A stretch of DNA of 64,000 nucleotides from Pseudoneobacillus rhizosphaerae (GCF_917563885.1 NZ_CAKJTG010000015.1:37071-101070); one strand, 5' to 3'; positions 1 through 8,760 are shown, counted from the stretch's first letter. Program-made: numbers and translations. The notes: generated by a model not told the origin, from the letters alone.

Positions 1-1229
1 TAACTGTCAGATGCAATTTCAAATTTAATCTTCTTTTCTGATGATTTCCCTAATTTCCCTAGAAGGATGGCCTGAATTTTCGTATCTTTAATCTGGTTAA
101 AAACTACAGAATTCTGAAATTGAACGGTCTGCGTTTCTGTTTGAATCATTTCGATTGCTTGCTGATATTCACCAAGCTGGAGCAACCCTAATAGCACATA
201 TAATTTATTGGTAAATTCATGTGTTTGTGCTCGAAGATCTTCAGAATAACTTTTTACCTCGGATATCGTATTGACCATTTGTTCAATTTCAGTTTTATCA
301 CGAAATGAGACAACCACCCCGCTATTTTTATTTCCATCAAATAAAGGGGTACAGTTTACAATAACTGTTTTGTCATTCCAGACCATTTCTTTATCGATTT
401 GAGGAGCTCCGGTCCTTAATACTTCATATAAATACTCAGAAGGAAACAGACCATCTACCTTCATATGGCGGACCGAACCTTGAAGGTTTAAAAGTTTCTT
501 TGCAGGAATATTCATTGTGGTGATGTACCCATCTTGGTCAATCGCCAAAATTCCTTCTTTAACAGCATGCAAGATTGCATTTTTTTCTTTATATAGCCTA
601 GCTATTTCATACGGCTCAAGCCCCATGGTATCCTTACGAATATTTCGTCCAAGGATGATACTTCCTGTCACTGATATGAATAGGGCAAAAAGGGCGACAT
701 ATAGAACCTTAACGATATTTTTATTAATTTGTTCATGAATATCCTCTAGTAAAAATCCAACGGAAACAATTCCAATAATTTCTCCTTTTTGATTAAAAAT
801 GGGAGATTTTCCTCTTATGGATGGCCCAAGTGTTCCTATTGACTTGGAAATATAATACTCTCCATTTTGAAGAGCTCTATCGTTATCCCCGCCCTCCATT
901 TCCCCCCCTATCTTTGATAGTAGTGGGTGGGAGTATCTAATTCCATTCTTATTTCCTATAACTATAAATTCAGCACCTGTTTCCTTACGTATCTTTTCGG
1001 CAAGGGGCTGAATCGTTTTAGCTGGATCATTTGTTTGAAACGCAGTAATAACGGTAGGTATGAATGATACCGTTTTAGATAACTCTAGTGCCATCCTTCC
1101 CTTATTTTCCTCTATTTGCTTACTTTCCTTATAGCTAAAAGAAACAGTTAGCAGCAAAATTAACAAAAGTCCAAGAAGCATAGCTAACACAAATATTTTT
1201 ATCTGCAGTGATATTCTTTTCGTTTTCAT
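1..1229 (-). CDS. Sensor histidine kinase, CitA/DcuS/DctS-like (3' part missing)
   Basis: The reading frame runs open from an ATG at 1229 to the window edge, giving the first 409 residues. It shows TM1 at about 11-32, an extracytoplasmic sensor domain at about 33-171, TM2 at about 172-194, a PAS domain at about 212-320, and a Spo0B-type dimerisation helix with the motif RAQTHEFTNKL, where His337 is the likely phosphorylated residue. This layout is typical of kinases that sense di- or tricarboxylates in Bacillaceae. The ATPase domain, and presumably a response regulator gene, lie beyond the window. The start has a GAGGGGA ribosome site. The ligand is unknown; the family assignment is firm. Confidence 0.85.
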   Translation of the reverse strand, partial: MKTKRISLQIKIFVLAMLLGLLLILLLTVSFSYKESKQIEENKGRMALELSKTVSFIPTVITAFQTNDPAKTIQPLAEKIRKETGAEFIVIGNKNGIRYSHPLLSKIGGEMEGGDNDRALQNGEYYISKSIGTLGPSIRGKSPIFNQKGEIIGIVSVGFLLEDIHEQINKNIVKVLYVALFALFISVTGSIILGRNIRKDTMGLEPYEIARLYKEKNAILHAVKEGILAIDQDGYITTMNIPAKKLLNLQGSVRHMKVDGLFPSEYLYEVLRTGAPQIDKEMVWNDKTVIVNCTPLFDGNKNSGVVVSFRDKTEIEQMVNTISEVKSYSEDLRAQTHEFTNKLYVLLGLLQLGEYQQAIEMIQTETQTVQFQNSVVFNQIKDTKIQAILLGKLGKSSEKKIKFEIASDS

Positions 1230-1250
1230 TCCAGCATCCCCTCTTTACGG

Positions 1251-1283
1251 CGAAAAAGATGTCCCAAATTGGTAGACATCTCT
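1251..1283 (-). terminator. Rho-independent terminator after the LysR gene
   Basis: AGATGTC (1257-1263) pairs with GACATCT (1275-1281). On the minus strand the hairpin is followed by TTTTTC. It separates the LysR gene from the downstream kinase gene. Confidence 0.6.
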
Positions 1284-1364
1284 TTTATATTACTTTTTGG
1301 GAATTAGTGAACCGTACTTGTCATCTTAGGAACCAAGAAAAAAACACTTATAAAAACTCCCATT

Positions 1365-2261
1365 CTATTTTTCAATGTGCTTACCTAATTCTAATGTTTC
1401 AATAAAATTCACAAAGGTCTTCACGACATTTCCTTCCATGGACTCCTTATGATAATACATCCATGTTCTGCGTTTTAAAGGTTTTTCATTTTGGTCAGTC
1501 AAATCATATTTTTCTAATTCCTCAATATCTTTAAGCATTCTGTTGGACATGATTCCATAGCCCAATCCATTTATAACCATTTCCTTACAAGTATCAACTT
1601 GGTCCACTTCAATGCTGATAAGCGGAGGCTGGGTATAGTTTTCAGCCCACCAATTATCAATTAAAGTATTTAATAAGTAATCTCCACTATAGTCAATTCT
1701 CGGGAGATTAGGCAAATCTGCTATATCTATTGCCCCCTTGGACATAATAGAAATACTTTCTTCAAATAATAAATGTTTCTTAAGTCCTCTACCGCTATAG
1801 TCGCCTCGAATGAAGCCAATATGAACATCTTTATTGTGTATATATTGAGTTACGTCTTTACTCCAACCAGTAATCACTTTAAATTCCACATGAGGATATT
1901 GGTCTTTAAATACTTTTAATATATGGGGCAGTTCATAGTTTGCGAAAAATTTGGATACACCCAATTTTAATGTTCCTGTAATTTCATTTCCTGCATCGTT
2001 ATTCATATTCCGAATATGCTCTTTTATATTATTAAATTGAGCAATGATACCATCGGCACAATGAACTAAATATTCTCCCTGCGGGGTAAAGTGGACCCCT
2101 CTGCTTTCTCTTGTTATGATTTTGACACCCAGTTCTTCCTGCAGGTTTTTTATACGATTAGTTAGTGCCGGCTGAGTAATAAACAAAAGCCTTGCTGCTT
2201 TTGATATGTTCTTCTGACTATAGAGGACCTTCAGTATTTCCCAATCACGGTATTCCACCAC
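1365..2261 (-). CDS. LysR family transcriptional regulator
   Basis: A 298-residue protein with the LysR winged helix-turn-helix at residues 1-60 (ISKAARLLFITQPALTNRI) and a periplasmic-binding-protein-like effector domain at about 90-290. It is the normal length for the family. It lies upstream of the carboxylate-type sensor kinase in the same direction but is separated from it by a terminator. An AT-rich inverted repeat (ATATAA/TTATAT, 2280-2298) just upstream of the start may be its own binding site. Target and effector cannot be named. Confidence 0.85.
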   Translation of the reverse strand: MVEYRDWEILKVLYSQKNISKAARLLFITQPALTNRIKNLQEELGVKIITRESRGVHFTPQGEYLVHCADGIIAQFNNIKEHIRNMNNDAGNEITGTLKLGVSKFFANYELPHILKVFKDQYPHVEFKVITGWSKDVTQYIHNKDVHIGFIRGDYSGRGLKKHLLFEESISIMSKGAIDIADLPNLPRIDYSGDYLLNTLIDNWWAENYTQPPLISIEVDQVDTCKEMVINGLGYGIMSNRMLKDIEELEKYDLTDQNEKPLKRRTWMYYHKESMEGNVVKTFVNFIETLELGKHIEK

Positions 2262-2476
2262 TTACCCCCAAAATATGCCATATAAAAATTTCTTATATCA
2301 TCCTATATTTTTTTTGGATTATATTTATTTCCATTATTGCATTATGATTGGTCTGTAGCAATTGATAATTACTTCCTTAAACTTGGATTTGGATCTTATG
2401 AAAGCAAGATTTAAAGGAGATTATTTATAAATTCTCTGCAAGAAAGAATTAGCTTAAAAATAAGGAGAGGAATTTT

Positions 2477-2635
2477 ATGTGGATTATAACTTGTTATTTA
2501 GACTCAAATATTTCTATGTTTGAATTTAGTACAGAGCAAGAGGCAAGGGAGCAATTCAAAAAAATGAAGGGATCTAAAATCCTTTCTGAAGTTGTATATT
2601 TCAATGATGCTTGTTTTCAGCAGGAATCTGCTTAA
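2477..2635 (+). CDS. Small conserved-looking protein, 52 residues, unknown function
   Basis: A 52-codon frame opens at ATG 2477 after a strong AAGGAGAG ribosome site with 6-9 bases of spacing and ends TAA at 2633, directly before a terminator hairpin. The protein starts MWIITCYLDSNISMFEF and continues with an acidic/basic helix (EQEAREQFKKM) and a short strand. This looks like a compact folded domain, not random sequence. No membrane segment or metal motif is visible. Ribosome site, terminator and composition support a real gene; I do not recognise a function. Confidence 0.6.
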   Translation: MWIITCYLDSNISMFEFSTEQEAREQFKKMKGSKILSEVVYFNDACFQQESA

Positions 2636-2643
2636 AATACCGT

Positions 2644-2684
2644 AACGAAAAAGCCAATGTTTTTGGACCATTGGCTCTTTCGTT
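2644..2684. terminator. Bidirectional terminator between convergent genes
   Basis: A long hairpin: AACGAAA plus AGCCAATG (2644-2659) pairs with CATTGGCT plus TTTCGTT (2669-2684), with one mismatch. A-rich and T-rich flanks suit both strands. It lies between the 52-residue gene and the ydjI-like gene. Confidence 0.7.
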
Positions 2685-2781
2685 ATAAAGGTACCAGTCA
2701 CCACTGGGATTTTATAAAAGGGCAACCGCGATACAACTAAAAGAGGTTATTTTATATTCCCCCCCTTTACAGGCACCGATA

Positions 2782-3774
2782 TTAAACAAGCTTTTGTCCA
2801 CAGTTTGAGCAGAAGTTGGCCCCTTCTGTTTTGTTGCCGCAATTTGGGCAAAAGTTCGGTCCCTTTTGACCATCTGTCCTTGGCAAAGACGGTTCGGCTT
2901 TTTCCACGGAGACAGGCTGATTAGGAGCTTGTTGATTCATCTGATTCATCATTTTACCTGCGATATTCATTCCCATCACCATTCCCGCCATATCGGAGGC
3001 TGCTCCTCCGCCGCTCATCCTGCCGGTGGCCATGCCCTCTGTGAGTGAAATTTGCTGATAGCGATTAACGTCACTAACCATCCCATGTGATGCATTTTTA
3101 GTAATCATGTCTTGAATCTCTTTTGGATAACTAAAGCTCATAACATTAAACCCAGTAATCGATATCCCACTCTTCATCATCTGCATATCTAAATCCTCTT
3201 TAATGCCTTTAGAAATGTCGAAGGAGTTGGCTTGCAGATTGAACATATCCTTTCCTTCTCTAGGTATCCATTTCATCAAAAGCTGATCAAGAACCGCTGT
3301 AATCCGAATTTTGACATCCTCAACTAAATATTGCTCGCGAACACCGGCAATTTCATCAATTAAGGCAATATAATCATTCACTTTAAAATGAAAAGTTCCA
3401 TTCGCACGTATCGGGAGACCGCCTGGAAGTCCTAGTGAAGGGATATTAATCGCATTTTGCGTTCCCCATTTCACTATAAACTCTTTCGTGTTCACAAACA
3501 GCACTTCTACCCGCATGCCGCTATTAAACCCGAACTTGAATCCCTTTAAGGTCGATAAGAAGGGGATAATTTGCGATTCGATATCATACTCACCTTCATC
3601 ACGGAATATCCCCTCTATTTTCCCATTCTTAAAAAAAACCGCATCCTGACCAGGACGGATAATCAGTTTACTACCCTTTTTAATTTCGCGGTTGCTCCAC
3701 TTATAAAAAATCATGTCATCTCTGAATTCCAGCCATTCTACTACATTTGCAAATTGGTTTTTAAAAAAAGACAT
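2782..3774 (-). CDS. ydjI: YdjI-like SPFH-domain protein with C-terminal zinc ribbon
   Basis: A 330-residue protein of the YdjI/virion-core-protein-like SPFH family. The band-7-like region covers about residues 20-260, followed by a Gly/Met/Gln-rich linker and a zinc ribbon whose ligands are Cys309, Cys312, Cys322 and Cys325. It is the last gene of a four-gene set that matches the order pspA-ydjG-ydjH-ydjI of B. subtilis, where YdjGHI is a membrane-associated partner system of the phage-shock protein PspA. The ribosome site is GGAAGGAG, 9 bases from ATG 3774. The cognate role here is inferred from order and similarity. Confidence 0.85.
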   Translation of the reverse strand: MSFFKNQFANVVEWLEFRDDMIFYKWSNREIKKGSKLIIRPGQDAVFFKNGKIEGIFRDEGEYDIESQIIPFLSTLKGFKFGFNSGMRVEVLFVNTKEFIVKWGTQNAINIPSLGLPGGLPIRANGTFHFKVNDYIALIDEIAGVREQYLVEDVKIRITAVLDQLLMKWIPREGKDMFNLQANSFDISKGIKEDLDMQMMKSGISITGFNVMSFSYPKEIQDMITKNASHGMVSDVNRYQQISLTEGMATGRMSGGGAASDMAGMVMGMNIAGKMMNQMNQQAPNQPVSVEKAEPSLPRTDGQKGPNFCPNCGNKTEGANFCSNCGQKLV

Positions 3775-3794
3775 TTACTATCTGCTCCTTCCAA

Positions 3795-4670
3795 TTAAAA
3801 CTTTCCTCTGCTGCCGCTATGCGAATGGCCGCCCCTTGTAACGCCGCCCCCACCGCCGCTATTTGTATTATTAGACGGTTTCTTCTGCTTTGTTACAGTT
3901 TGTCTGACAAAGTTATCGTACTGGTCAACCACCTTTGATCGCTGACTATCCATATAGGTCCGTGCATTTACCGTGACCCTTCCGCCAGCACGATAGGCCA
4001 TTATCATTACAACAACCCCTGCCATGATCAGCGAAACAATTAATTGAAACCACGATTGAAAAAATATATTTTTAGACGGATGGCCCTTGATGTCATAACT
4101 AATATTCTCTTGCGGGCTCCCAATCGATCCATTGCCCGTGTAGCCAAGCTCTCCATTATCTGGCTCATTACCCATATATTCATAGGCCCTATTTATAAAT
4201 ACTGAGAATGCATCATAGTATTGACCGTCTGATAAATCTGGAGTCAGTTCCTCGCGAATGAGATCCAGCCGGCTATTATCCAAATACTGCTCAGCTTTTT
4301 TAAAGCCCGCCAAATATACATCACGTTCATTCATATCAATGGCTAGAATCACTGTATTTCCATGTGGCTGGTTGAATCCTGGGCCATGCTCATCATAGAA
4401 ATCCTCTACATACTGGACAATATCCTTCCCATTTGTGTCATCTAAGGTGATGATGATAAAAGCAGTCTCTCTCTCTTTTCCCCGTTCACTAGCTACATGT
4501 TGGAGTTCCACCGACTCTCCATCTGTTAATAAATGGGCATAGTCATATATATAATGATTTCGATCAAAGGTTTCCGCCTTCGCTGTTGGCATTCCCCATG
4601 GCAAAACCAACAGCGTCATCATCAATAAGACTAGAAGACTTCGTTTTTGTATATGACTTTCCCTCACCAA
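3795..4670 (-). CDS. ydjH: YdjH-like membrane protein with TPM domain
   Basis: A 291-residue protein with an N-terminal signal segment (about 13-32, ending PTAKA), a TPM (TLP18.3/Psb32/MOLO-1) domain at about 40-170, one transmembrane segment at about 207-225, and a Gly/Ser/His-rich C-terminal tail (about 265-291). Some extracytoplasmic TPM domains have phosphatase activity; activity here is not shown by sequence. The start is TTG 4670 or GTG 4667, both served by GGAGG. It overlaps the end of ydjG by 7 bases, indicating translational coupling in the pspA-ydjGHI operon. Confidence 0.8.
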   Translation of the reverse strand: MVRESHIQKRSLLVLLMMTLLVLPWGMPTAKAETFDRNHYIYDYAHLLTDGESVELQHVASERGKERETAFIIITLDDTNGKDIVQYVEDFYDEHGPGFNQPHGNTVILAIDMNERDVYLAGFKKAEQYLDNSRLDLIREELTPDLSDGQYYDAFSVFINRAYEYMGNEPDNGELGYTGNGSIGSPQENISYDIKGHPSKNIFFQSWFQLIVSLIMAGVVVMIMAYRAGGRVTVNARTYMDSQRSKVVDQYDNFVRQTVTKQKKPSNNTNSGGGGGVTRGGHSHSGSRGKF

Positions 4671-5698
4671 AGCTCGCCTCCCATCACAAAAGAGACTATT
4701 TTTAAAGCAAAGAAGGTTCCCACAGCGATGCCGCTAAACCACGCAGTTACTTTACCTGTGCTGATTGGAGGTTTGCCGACAACTTTACCTGTCTGCCCAT
4801 TCATCGCAAAAGTATAGTCTAAATTTTTATAATCATAGCTGACCATCCAGACTGGTAATAAAACATAATTACTTTTTACATTTCTCGTATCAATGTGCTT
4901 ATTTTTAATACGAGTTGAATGATAGCCTGAAAAAGTAGATGAAATATAGGAATCTATATAGCCACTGATTTTTTCCTTCGCCCTTGGGAACAGCTCTTCA
5001 TCTGTAAAATTGTATTTTTCCGCCATATACCCTGCCAAATAAGGTGTCTTAAAATCCTTTAATAGATCATACGGATAGGGCTCCAGTTTATCCATTAATT
5101 CATCATTCATTTTGACAGATGCATCAACTGGAATCTTGAGGTAATCTAAATTGATATCACGGAAGGCATCATAGTATTTTGTTTCTGTATAAATATAATC
5201 TCCTTGTGTATAGGTTCTAACCCTTGTACATTCTGCGTTTACCTGCACTTTACTATTTAAATCGAACAACCAAAACGGCACATATATGCCCGTAATACTT
5301 TTTATCCTGTCTGCTGTCATAAAGTCTTTTGGAGTAAGCAGTCCTTTTCGGCACCATTTTTGAAATGCCGCCATCGCTTCTTCCTTGCTAATCGTAAAAG
5401 GAATGACTTTTGCAGGGGCAAGCTGGCCTGATAGGCGATCGGCAATGACGACAGCTGCTCCGCAATAACTGCAACTTGTTGCTGCTGTCTCGGCGGTGGT
5501 AATAAGAATAGCTCCACAATTTTCACAATGGTATTCACTTGCTTCATCCGCTGAAAATCTCGTTGTCACCAGCTCTTCCGGATAATTTTCAATATTTTCA
5601 TGTCTGCCGCAGCTTTGACAGCTCAGGTCTCCTGATTCAGCATCAAAACTCATATCACTCCCACAGCTAGGGCATTTATAATGAAGAATCACGTTCAT
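4664..5698 (-). CDS. ydjG: YdjG-like zinc-ribbon membrane protein
   Basis: A 344-residue protein with two N-terminal zinc ribbons (Cys9/12/27/30 and Cys58/61/76/79), a large middle domain, and one C-terminal transmembrane segment at about 317-337. This is the architecture of B. subtilis YdjG, which acts with YdjH and YdjI in recruiting PspA to stressed membrane. The ATG at 5698 is close to its AGGTGAT site; GTG at 5692 (third codon) is a possible alternative start. Second gene of the operon, 38 bases after the PspA-like gene. Confidence 0.82.
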   Translation of the reverse strand: MNVILHYKCPSCGSDMSFDAESGDLSCQSCGRHENIENYPEELVTTRFSADEASEYHCENCGAILITTAETAATSCSYCGAAVVIADRLSGQLAPAKVIPFTISKEEAMAAFQKWCRKGLLTPKDFMTADRIKSITGIYVPFWLFDLNSKVQVNAECTRVRTYTQGDYIYTETKYYDAFRDINLDYLKIPVDASVKMNDELMDKLEPYPYDLLKDFKTPYLAGYMAEKYNFTDEELFPRAKEKISGYIDSYISSTFSGYHSTRIKNKHIDTRNVKSNYVLLPVWMVSYDYKNLDYTFAMNGQTGKVVGKPPISTGKVTAWFSGIAVGTFFALKIVSFVMGGELW

Positions 5699-5736
5699 AT
5701 CACCTCTTTAATATCAATAAAAAGCATAGGAATCTA

Positions 5737-6159
5737 TTAAAACTTGTTCCTTTTAATAGATTCCAATTCACGGATATCAGCAACAAGGTTATCAAGTATT
5801 GGGTTCATCTCCTGGGATTTCGATGAAGCAAACTGATAGGCTGCTTGCAAATCAGATAAATTTGCCGTCATAACTGACTTTTTCTCTTGGAACCTTCTTA
5901 CATCTTCTTCATTACCCTCATCCAGAGCCTTACTGGAATATCGATCCATTTTCTCAATACCCTCTTGGCATTCATATAATTCCCGCTTCAAGCGTTGCTC
6001 CTCAGCCAACAAGGATGCCTTTTCCGCCTTTACCTTCCCTAAATCCCTATTAAGGTTTCGCAAATTCTGTTCAACCATTTTTTCCAGATCATCGGTCTTA
6101 TCCCACAAATCATCCATTTTGTTTTCCATCATTTCCTTAATCCTCGAAAACATGCTCAT
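5737..6159 (-). CDS. Short PspA/IM30-like coiled-coil protein
   Basis: A 140-residue, almost wholly helical protein beginning MSMFSRIKEMMENKMDDLWDK and rich in Glu, Lys, Leu and Met, as in PspA/IM30 coiled coils. PspA of B. subtilis (YdjF), which holds the same operon position, is about 227 residues. This protein therefore covers only the early helices plus a short tail and ends ELESIKRNKF without any frameshift in view. It may be a natural short form or a divergent PspA-like partner. Strong AAGGA ribosome site. First gene of the ydjGHI operon; a role in envelope stress is inferred. Confidence 0.7.
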   Translation of the reverse strand: MSMFSRIKEMMENKMDDLWDKTDDLEKMVEQNLRNLNRDLGKVKAEKASLLAEEQRLKRELYECQEGIEKMDRYSSKALDEGNEEDVRRFQEKKSVMTANLSDLQAAYQFASSKSQEMNPILDNLVADIRELESIKRNKF

Positions 6160-6195
6160 TGTCTTCAGTCCTTCCTATAAAAGAAACAACACTAC

Positions 6196-6226
6196 ATTAT
6201 ACTGTCTATTTTTAGTAAAAGTTTCA
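6196..6226 (-). promoter_or_regulatory. Possible sigma-W-type (or overlapping sigma-A) promoter of the pspA-like operon
   Basis: On the minus strand TGAAAC (6226-6221) is followed after about 17 bases by AGTATAAT. TGAAAC with GTAT resembles the ECF sigma-W pattern known for the B. subtilis pspA operon, although the -10 is AGTA rather than CGTA and a perfect TATAAT (6201-6196) also overlaps. The operon begins 37 bases downstream. Confidence 0.45.
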
Positions 6227-6561
6227 TTTCCTTTAAACAATTTCCATAAACAATATAAAAGCAGTGGATTTCACAATTGAAATCGCACTGCTGTTAGGGA
6301 ATAACAAACGGCTTTATTTATACAAATAATAACTACATCTTGGCGTTTTATCCTTTACATAATACCTATAATTATCATTTTCCCACGTTTTAGAAGAATT
6401 CTAGCTACAGTTTAATAGTATTTATTAAGTAATATCTATTTATTAAAAACATAAAATTGATAAGGCTAAGAGAAATTTCTTTCAAGACATTGTAGAACTC
6501 CTTAGTTCCAGTTTCTAAAGAATTCAATTTTGTTAATTATTCACCAAAATGGAGGGATTAT
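6227..6561. other. Intergenic region with one strong hairpin
   Basis: No gene is supported here. The only clear structure is a 13-bp stem with one bulge: AGCAGTGGATTTC (6260-6272) against GAAATC-G-CACTGCT (6279-6292). On the minus strand it is followed by TTTTATA, so it could stop transcription entering the pspA-like operon from the right. The rest is AT-rich promoter-like sequence before the 6562 gene. Confidence 0.5.
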
Positions 6562-7053
6562 ATGAAAAAGTTCAGTTCTATATATGGTACGGTTACCATG
6601 ATTCAAGATTACTCAGTAAGTTCAGATGAGGAATTAAATGGGTGTTTTAAATTAATGTCCTTATTAAGAGAAGATGGTTCGATAGTAAATTTCGTTATTA
6701 GTCCAACAACTTATTTTCTTGACCATGTGATGGTTTCAATCGGGGACCGTGTAACTGGTTTTTATGATCTAAATCTACCTGTTATTCTTATTTACCCACC
6801 ACAATATCAAGCTCTCATTATCGCAAAGGATAATCCCTATCAAAATGTAAAGGTAGACTATTTTAACGGTCAACTGGTGAGTAGCGATGGTCAGTTACAA
6901 TTAAATATTACCAAGTATACCCCGCTATTATTACCGAACGATCAACCCTTCACCATAAATCCTGCAAACCGAAATTTACTTGTTGTATATGGCCCTACCA
7001 CAATGAGCATACCAGCCCAAACCACTCCCTATAAAATTATTGTTATGTGTTGA
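6562..7053 (+). CDS. Conserved hypothetical protein, 163 residues, unknown function
   Basis: The protein is predicted to be mainly beta-strand, with no signal peptide or transmembrane segment. It resembles a conserved hypothetical family I recall from spore-forming Firmicutes, marked by segments such as YPPQYQALI, QNVKVDYFNGQLVSSDGQLQLN and VVYGPTTMSIPAQTTPYKIIVMC. The C-terminus ends in a single Cys. A GGAGGG ribosome site supports ATG 6562. Its neighbour is a Gly-Phe-rich coat-like gene; no catalytic motif is visible. Function is unknown; a spore-surface role is only a guess from phylogeny and neighbour. Confidence 0.7.
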   Translation: MKKFSSIYGTVTMIQDYSVSSDEELNGCFKLMSLLREDGSIVNFVISPTTYFLDHVMVSIGDRVTGFYDLNLPVILIYPPQYQALIIAKDNPYQNVKVDYFNGQLVSSDGQLQLNITKYTPLLLPNDQPFTINPANRNLLVVYGPTTMSIPAQTTPYKIIVMC

Positions 7054-7140
7054 AAATTTCTTAGTATCAAGGCATATGCCCAACCCAATAGGTTACTTAA
7101 GCATATCCTTTAGTGTATAAATAAAAAGGAGGGATTTGCT

Positions 7141-7449
7141 TTGACTAATGATTATCATTTTGCTTTACCAGGAGCATATAATCAGGAAATAATTGATGTC
7201 AATGATCAACGAATACGCCCTGGATTTGGTTTTGGATTTGGTAGACCAGGCTTTGGCTTTGGTTTTGGTAGACCAGGCTTTGGTTTTGGTTTTGGTAGAC
7301 CTGGCTTTGGTTTAGGCTTTTTAGGAGGTCTTGCTACTGGTGCACTATTGTCCCCAGGACCTGGATTTGGTTATTATTACCCACCATACCCTTATTATCC
7401 ACCATACTACCCATACTACCCGTACTATCCTTATTACCCTTATTATTAA
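7141..7449 (+). CDS. Gly-Phe / Tyr-Pro repeat protein, coat-like
   Basis: 102 residues with a TTG start (7141) behind AAAAGGAGGG. After a 28-residue N-terminal part come four PGFGFGFGR-type repeats (about 30-60), a short hydrophobic Gly/Ala/Leu stretch (about 62-75), and a tail of PYYPYY repeats. Low-complexity, Tyr-rich proteins of this kind are common among spore coat or exosporium components and may be cross-linked through tyrosines; that role is inferred from composition only. It follows the 163-residue gene by 87 bases and ends before a strong terminator. Confidence 0.65.
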   Translation: MTNDYHFALPGAYNQEIIDVNDQRIRPGFGFGFGRPGFGFGFGRPGFGFGFGRPGFGLGFLGGLATGALLSPGPGFGYYYPPYPYYPPYYPYYPYYPYYPYY

Positions 7450-7490
7450 ATATCCAAATTATGATATTCCATTCACTCCATATAAAAACA

Positions 7491-7530
7491 GGAAAAACGG
7501 AGCGCCAATTCTTTGGCATTCCGTTTTTCC
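7491..7530. terminator. Bidirectional terminator
   Basis: GGAAAAACGGA (7491-7501) pairs with TCCGTTTTTCC (7520-7530), with an inner GCCA/TGGC stem. It lies between the convergent coat-like gene and the methyltransferase gene and serves both strands. Confidence 0.75.
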
Positions 7531-7563
7531 TTGCTTCACTGAATTGATATCATTTGCCTATTT

Positions 7564-8760
7564 CTATGGCAAACTCTTTATAAACACAACCTTTAGATAG
7601 ATGCCCTCTGGAAATTCTTTTATTGTTTTAAAGTCATTCGGAAGGGAAAATTCCTCAATTAGCTGGAATTTCCTATTTGTTTCTTTAAATGCCTGATCAA
7701 TAAAACTTTTAAACTTTTTCATATTAAAAGAGCTAGAATTGGTGGACGCCACGATAATCCCCCCATCTTCTGTTATGGAAATAGCTTCCTTTAAAAGATT
7801 TTTATAGTCCTTTTCAGCGCTGAACACTATCTTTTTTGACCTTGCGAAGCTTGGAGGATCGAGTATGACCATATCAAACGTTAGCTGTTTTTTCACCGCA
7901 TATTTAAAGTAATTGAATACATCCTCAACAATAATATCATGTGATTCAATATCTAACCCGTTCACACGAAACTGCTCTATGGTCTTGTTTAAGCTTCTAT
8001 TTGCTAAATCCACACTTGTCGTTTTAACTGCATCTCCGACAGCAGCAAATACTGAAAATGCACCTGTGTAGGAAAAGGTGTTCAGTACGTTCTTTCCTTC
8101 CGCATAAGCATCCCGGATTGTTTTTCTTACATCTCTTTGATCTAAAAATACACCAACCATCGCACTTTCATTTAAGTAAACAGCGAGGTTCACTCCATTT
8201 TCTTTTACGATAATCGGGAAAGTTCCTCTTTCTCCCGCTACAAAATCATCTTCTTCAATATATTTACCGTCAACATCAAATCTTTTCTTTTGATAAATGG
8301 CCTTAAACTCAGCCAATTCTTTCAAAGCATTAATAATATACTCTCGAAAGCGATAAATTCCTTTGCTATACCAGTTGATTAAATAGTAGCCATCAAAATA
8401 CTCTATGGTTAGTCCGCCTAAGCCATCGCCTTCTCCATTTACTATTCTAAAAGCATTGGTATCCAGGCTATTAAAAAACGGCTCTCGATAGTTGATCGCA
8501 TCTCTCAATTTATTCATAAAAAACCTTTGGTCAATCTGTTCATTCTCGTTTCTACTAAGAACCCAGCCAAAACCTTTGTTTTGTTTGCCAAAATAGCCTT
8601 TTGCTATGAACTTATTCTTTTCATCAACTAGACGGATAATAGTTCCTTCTTTAGTATCTTCATTCAAATTAATTATGGCTTCCTTTGATATGAGCGGATA
8701 ACCGCTTTTATATAGATTTACATACTTAGCCTTTACCGTTAAAGTGACATCTTTTTTCAT
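7564..8760 (-). CDS. rlmI: Class I SAM-dependent rRNA methyltransferase, RlmI family
   Basis: 398 residues with an N-terminal PUA-like domain (about 1-75), a middle RlmI-specific domain, and a Rossmann methyltransferase fold containing the SAM motif region NVLNTFSYTGAFSVFAA and the catalytic motif DPPSFARSK. E. coli RlmI makes 5-methylcytosine 1962 in 23S rRNA; the B. subtilis relative is YwbD. Length and domain order fit the family. No operon partner; a 12-bp perfect palindrome (ATTGTATACAAT, 8799-8810) lies between the start and an upstream TATAAT-like box. Confidence 0.85.
   Translation of the reverse strand: MKKDVTLTVKAKYVNLYKSGYPLISKEAIINLNEDTKEGTIIRLVDEKNKFIAKGYFGKQNKGFGWVLSRNENEQIDQRFFMNKLRDAINYREPFFNSLDTNAFRIVNGEGDGLGGLTIEYFDGYYLINWYSKGIYRFREYIINALKELAEFKAIYQKKRFDVDGKYIEEDDFVAGERGTFPIIVKENGVNLAVYLNESAMVGVFLDQRDVRKTIRDAYAEGKNVLNTFSYTGAFSVFAAVGDAVKTTSVDLANRSLNKTIEQFRVNGLDIESHDIIVEDVFNYFKYAVKKQLTFDMVILDPPSFARSKKIVFSAEKDYKNLLKEAISITEDGGIIVASTNSSSFNMKKFKSFIDQAFKETNRKFQLIEEFSLPNDFKTIKEFPEGIYLKVVFIKSLP

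Noticed and set aside
1..1229. Plus-strand frames such as 517-738 within the kinase gene
   Set aside because: They are antisense shadows; the minus strand gives a continuous, well-recognised kinase sequence.
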